Made by a program: the position numbers and the translations under genes | Notes under the pieces: model-generated | The model's input: only the letters and a program-made list of their open reading frames with translations | Told to the model about the DNA's origin: nothing | Databases searched by the model: none | DNA from: Rhynchonema sp. JSB1_4 | Taxonomy: Eukaryota; Nematoda; Chromadorea; Monhysterida; Xyalidae | Direction of reading: 5' to 3' | Assembly: GCA_030248065.1 (NCBI GenBank) | Contig: JASAMV010001038.1 | Location: 80,027 to 144,026, forward strand | Length of the DNA: 64,000 nt | Part shown: piece by piece, positions 60,701 through 64,000 of the stretch | How positions within the stretch are numbered: the stretch's first letter is position 1 | How the letters are laid out: each line of letters opens with the position of its first letter

Positions 60701-62752
60701 AGTGGCACTCTTGCGATGGACATGATAACAAGCATGAAGGACACTGTCACAGTATTCAACACCCCATACTGCGATAGGTTTCCAGTTACCCTGTTCAGTG
60801 CAATAGGGCACAACTTTTCGGCCACCCTCTATTACTAACCGACAAGTCCTGTGTCCTGCCCAGACCATGTTTCGATGCGCTTCGGCCGCGCGATCTGGAC
60901 TTTCCGATCGGTTTCGGTCCAACGACGATGATTTGTCGTGCAGTTTGCGTGCTTGATACGCCTGAATCGTAAAGGGGAGGGGAAGGATATCGAGAATAAT
61001 GCGATCGGTGGCGTCGCGCGTGACTGCTTCGCCTTGGTCGAGAGTTCACCGATGTCAGTACTTTTGACCATCGTAAAGGTTCATAACGTACTTAACGTAA
61101 CGTACTATCCGTCAAAATTTGTGGCTTTAATAAACATTTCGAACACGAAATAAGGGGGACAGGCCCGTTACCAAATCAGACCCGATTTGACCATCAAGCT
61201 TGATTTTAGGACATGCCCGGGCCAAGCATCCAGCAACCCTGTTTGATTTAACGGACCCGTTTCCAAAAACCCGCTACCGTATGTACACTCACTATACAGT
61301 AACCAACTACAGTATACGGTCAACTTTTCATCCGCATATCTTGCACGTTCGACGGCCATTTTGTTCGATCGGACCAACATTCGCAGACTGGTCTTACGTT
61401 CAAAAAAGTTTCCTTTCTTCCGCTGCCTGAGACTGAAGTACCAACGGCGAATAGTGCCCAGACGCAGAACAGCAGCACAATTGCAATACACGCGATCACT
61501 ATACCGGCTGTGGTCCAAATAAACGGCTCGCTGTACGGTTTGGTGCCTACAAAAGTGAGGGAGGTGCTACTGTTTATCAGGTCTAGTCCAACACAAACGA
61601 CTTGCCCTAACCTAGAGGCGCCAAACAGGACACGAGATGAGTAACGTTCTGTGTAGGCATTCCGGAACGCATCTCTGTGAATCATCCGGCTGGCCGATTG
61701 GCTGTTTCACAAAGGCGCGCAAAATCAGGCACTCGCCTTTTTTGATACAGGAACGGTCAGTTTACGCTCGTATTTTCTCGACGACGATATCAGCAGTACG
61801 GGACAACATGAGCCGCACGCACCGCTGGTATGAGAACCCACTCACCCACATCAGGATATCATTGGGCATCTGTTAAACATCAGCTTGCTTGATGATGGAT
61901 ACATGCACGCAGATGTATGTGATATATTGTTACATATTATATAAATGCGTGATGAGCGGAGCACTGTCCCGAAGATATTCAACCTGAAGGTTTGGCGCGA
62001 ATGGTTAGACGGAATATCAGGCTGAGCCCACTTCCAAGTCTTACTATACGTTGGCGTACCTGATATTTACTGAAGCGCAAAATATCTAGCGCCATACCTA
62101 TTGTCTATTTTGTTAGCTATTTTGTCAGCCGCTTCGCCATTAACAGAGTCTGCTGATGCGAATACCTGGCGCGATCGTGTCTTGGTCTGTTGGTTACAGG
62201 TGCATGGGAATAAACTTGGGTTCATCGTGAACTAGTTGTCGTGGCCAAAGTCAACAACGTGGTGGGTACTTTTTCCAGTTTGAAAACGCAGTGAGATATG
62301 TGCATTAGTCCGCATTCACACCTATAACAACCAAGTTGCACTGTTGGCGGGAATGGATTAGGCTTACGGTATCCACATTACAGTATGCCCCAACCAACCT
62401 TGGAGAATTGAACGGCGTTCACGTAGCCGCGCCACACCGGGCCGACCGAACAGAAAACAGGATTTGAACTGCTCAAAACCGGCACTGCAACCGCACCAGG
62501 GCAGTCGCCTGCAAAATAGAGACGCGATTATTAGGGGCGGGCCACAAATACCGTATTTTTCGCAATACCATTTCAACCATACCTTGTAGAATGGAAGTGT
62601 TCGACTCCTAAACCGGGTCTGACGTCTCACCCTGGCATCAAATATGGGTAGTCACTTGCGTCGCGGCTTTGTGCCCGCCGCTGCACCCTCCGTGCCCGGA
62701 TAGCCGCAATAGTTGTATTGTGCCTCGATCTGCGTGCTGTCCGTCGTGCAGA
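57243..62752 (-). CDS. Single-pass membrane protein with polyQ cytoplasmic tail (5' end missing)
   Basis: Exons, all phase-compatible: 62752-62687, 62508-62399, 61869-61766, 61674-61442, 60961-60840, 60606-60482, 60084-59926, 59631-59446, 59138-59098, 58387-58255, 57971-57870, 57792-57243. The first four give an extracellular part with spaced cysteines and NSS, then a membrane segment (TTAGIVIACIAIVLLFCVW). The cytoplasmic part is Ser/Thr/Pro-rich: SRSRGRS, TPKRHKPTRRKSRH, repeated SYT/TDSY motifs, a Pro-rich SH3-type stretch (PPLPARR), DIYEVP (SH2-type), ECCPACGRR, and two polyGln runs in the last exon. It ends ETAM, a class I PDZ ligand pattern. It is probably a cell-surface receptor or adhesion protein; family not recognised. 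The extracellular exon chain is less certain than the tail, and the exon at 63739-63910 may belong upstream. Intron acceptors commonly carry TGATGTTTCA. Confidence 0.75.
58602..59003. mobile_element. hAT-type MITE in an intron of the membrane-protein gene
   Basis: AAGGGCGGATCCAG at the left and CTGGATCCGCCACT at the right are inverted repeats of the GGCGGATCC type seen at many hAT ends. The flanks share TCGAA. The interior repeats CGCGCGCTTCGCGCG and TGTGCTTCGCGCGC (58750, 58827), like the GC palindromes of the 34.6-41.4 kb elements. About 400 bp; the exact duplication is unclear. Confidence 0.7.
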
Positions 62753-63738
62753 CTAAGCTCAAAGCTTCAGTGAATTAAAGGGCGTCGGATAAAATAGAGG
62801 CACAGACTGCGATTCGGAGGCCGCGCCCAGCTCAAAGTTGTTCTCCGGATTTGGAGAAAAAGTTGAACACAAAGCGCGCCCATCAGAATGGGCGCCGAAG
62901 GAAGGTGTGGGGGATACGGAAGGGATATAAACATTTTCAGTTACTCCGTCTCCCACGTTCTCAGACACCTTGATTTATTCTGGAATTGCATCAAATGTGG
63001 CCAAAAATGTTTCGCTCACGGCTAATAAAGTCGTGATTAACATACAACCCCAATCGGATGTAGTCATCATACAGTATGGTAATCACAACAAATATCACAA
63101 CACAGCATCATTCATTGCACAACAAGCACTGTCACATTGTGCCGGAACACTTTACGCACCCATCGTCTTAACATTATGCCCAATTCGAGCAAAATGTTAC
63201 CACCATCCAATTCTCCAAATACAACCCATAACATTGACTGTCATGTAATCCCCTATTTATGTACCTGCACTTTCGGTCTCTGCTGCGACGTGCTGCCCAC
63301 CAATCAAAGCTGGCGCCTGTTTCCAGCAAGGTCCGGTTCGAACTGCGGTTTTTGCGTCGTCGTTTTGTCGGCAGATAACCGTAATGTTGACCGTACTGGC
63401 TCACCGCGCTCACTGTTTTTAGCCTGACAGAATAAATGCTGATTTGAACTTTATATTTCTGTAATATGAGAAATCCTAGCACAGACTATCATGATGAAAT
63501 TAGTGCAAATATGAATGTTAGTATTCGGCCAACTTAACCTATGCGACATCCTTGTTATCCACAGTAACTTTTAATGTCGATGGAATGTCAAAATATTGCA
63601 ACCCGGACTATCTATTCGGGTAAAACGGGGCAAAACATGATACAAAAATAATCCAAAGCTGGTATTGAAAAGAGAAATCACAGAAAGTGGCCTAAAATCA
63701 TAAAGGTGACGCCCAACACACCAATTGCTCCTAAACAC

Positions 63739-63910
63739 CATCCGTTTCGGATCTAATTGCCGGGTATCCAGTCAGATGCGCAGTGTGCAGGCCGGTGTTG
63801 TTGTAAAACACATTTCCCGTAAAGTTGGTAGTCATCTGCTGCACCAACACTGTGTGTTGTGAGACCTCAGCTCGGTTCTTGCCGAAATAGTTTGAGATCA
63901 GGTACATTTT
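63739..63910 (-). CDS. Candidate extracellular exon
   Basis: Bounded by a good acceptor (TTTTTTCAG) and a GT donor (ATG|GTGTTT), 172 nt, phase 0 in and phase 1 out. It encodes 57 residues beginning KMYLISNYFGKNRAEVSQHT and including NFT and NNT sequons, consistent with an extracellular domain. It probably belongs to the same transcript as the minus-strand membrane protein at 57.2-62.8 kb or to its 5' part. A further exon may lie at about 63280-63430, but two frames are open there and I cannot choose. Confidence 0.4.
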
Positions 63911-64000
63911 CTGAAAAAATTGCAACAAAAATAGTTAAAGTCGATGGTTGTTTTGTCCAGGGCGACACAATTCTATTCCAGATCAGTTTTGGACCAAGGA

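Noticed and set aside
62759..62968. A 69-codon minus-strand ORF as an exon of the membrane protein
   Set aside because: It ends in a stop just before the supported exon at 62752, and no acceptor in phase was found; it may be partly coding but I cannot support it.

Overview
The window is nuclear DNA of an intron-rich animal, most likely an invertebrate. The coding regions are split by GT-AG introns, the proteins are metazoan in type, and about half the recognisable sequence is short non-autonomous DNA transposons. I cannot place the phylum. There is no bacterial, plasmid or phage organisation, and I see no tRNA, rRNA or CRISPR array.

Layout. 1-86 may be the tail of a gene leaving the window on the left. 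287-6145 is a long inverted-repeat (foldback) element that carries a second GGGCCC-ended element with a 105-codon ORF. 11.2-12.4 kb (minus) is a three-exon gene with a textbook BH3 motif and dynein-light-chain type TQT motifs, a BIM/BMF-like BH3-only candidate. 12.4-26 kb is mostly featureless apart from a possible secreted-peptide exon (20.6-20.8 kb) and small transposons. 26.4-29.3 kb (minus) is a five-exon type II membrane protein of the HtrL/YibB family. 30-34.5 kb holds small foldback elements. 34.6-41.4 kb is a nest of about 16 miniature transposons inserted into one another, most with exact 8-bp target-site duplications. 41.5-47.5 kb (plus) is a complete nine-exon TYW2 (tRNA wybutosine synthesis) gene. 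50.4-52.6 kb holds three more transposons. 53.3-56.3 kb (plus) is a three-exon secreted precursor made of a tandemly duplicated 77-residue unit. 57.2-62.8 kb (minus), open at its 5' side, is a single-pass membrane protein with a long low-complexity cytoplasmic tail rich in polyglutamine and ending in a PDZ-type C-terminus.

The genes do not form a pathway: they are separate loci for tRNA modification, apoptosis (candidate), glycan-type transfer (candidate), peptide signalling (candidate) and cell-surface signalling (candidate). The most unusual content is the transposon nest. Different element families share the same length, terminal CAGTG and an internal GCGCGC palindrome, but each carries its own repeated subterminal word built around a common GGTAC/GTACC core. 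An 11-mer, CTGATGTTTCA, is also strikingly over-represented, both at intron 3' ends and in exons.
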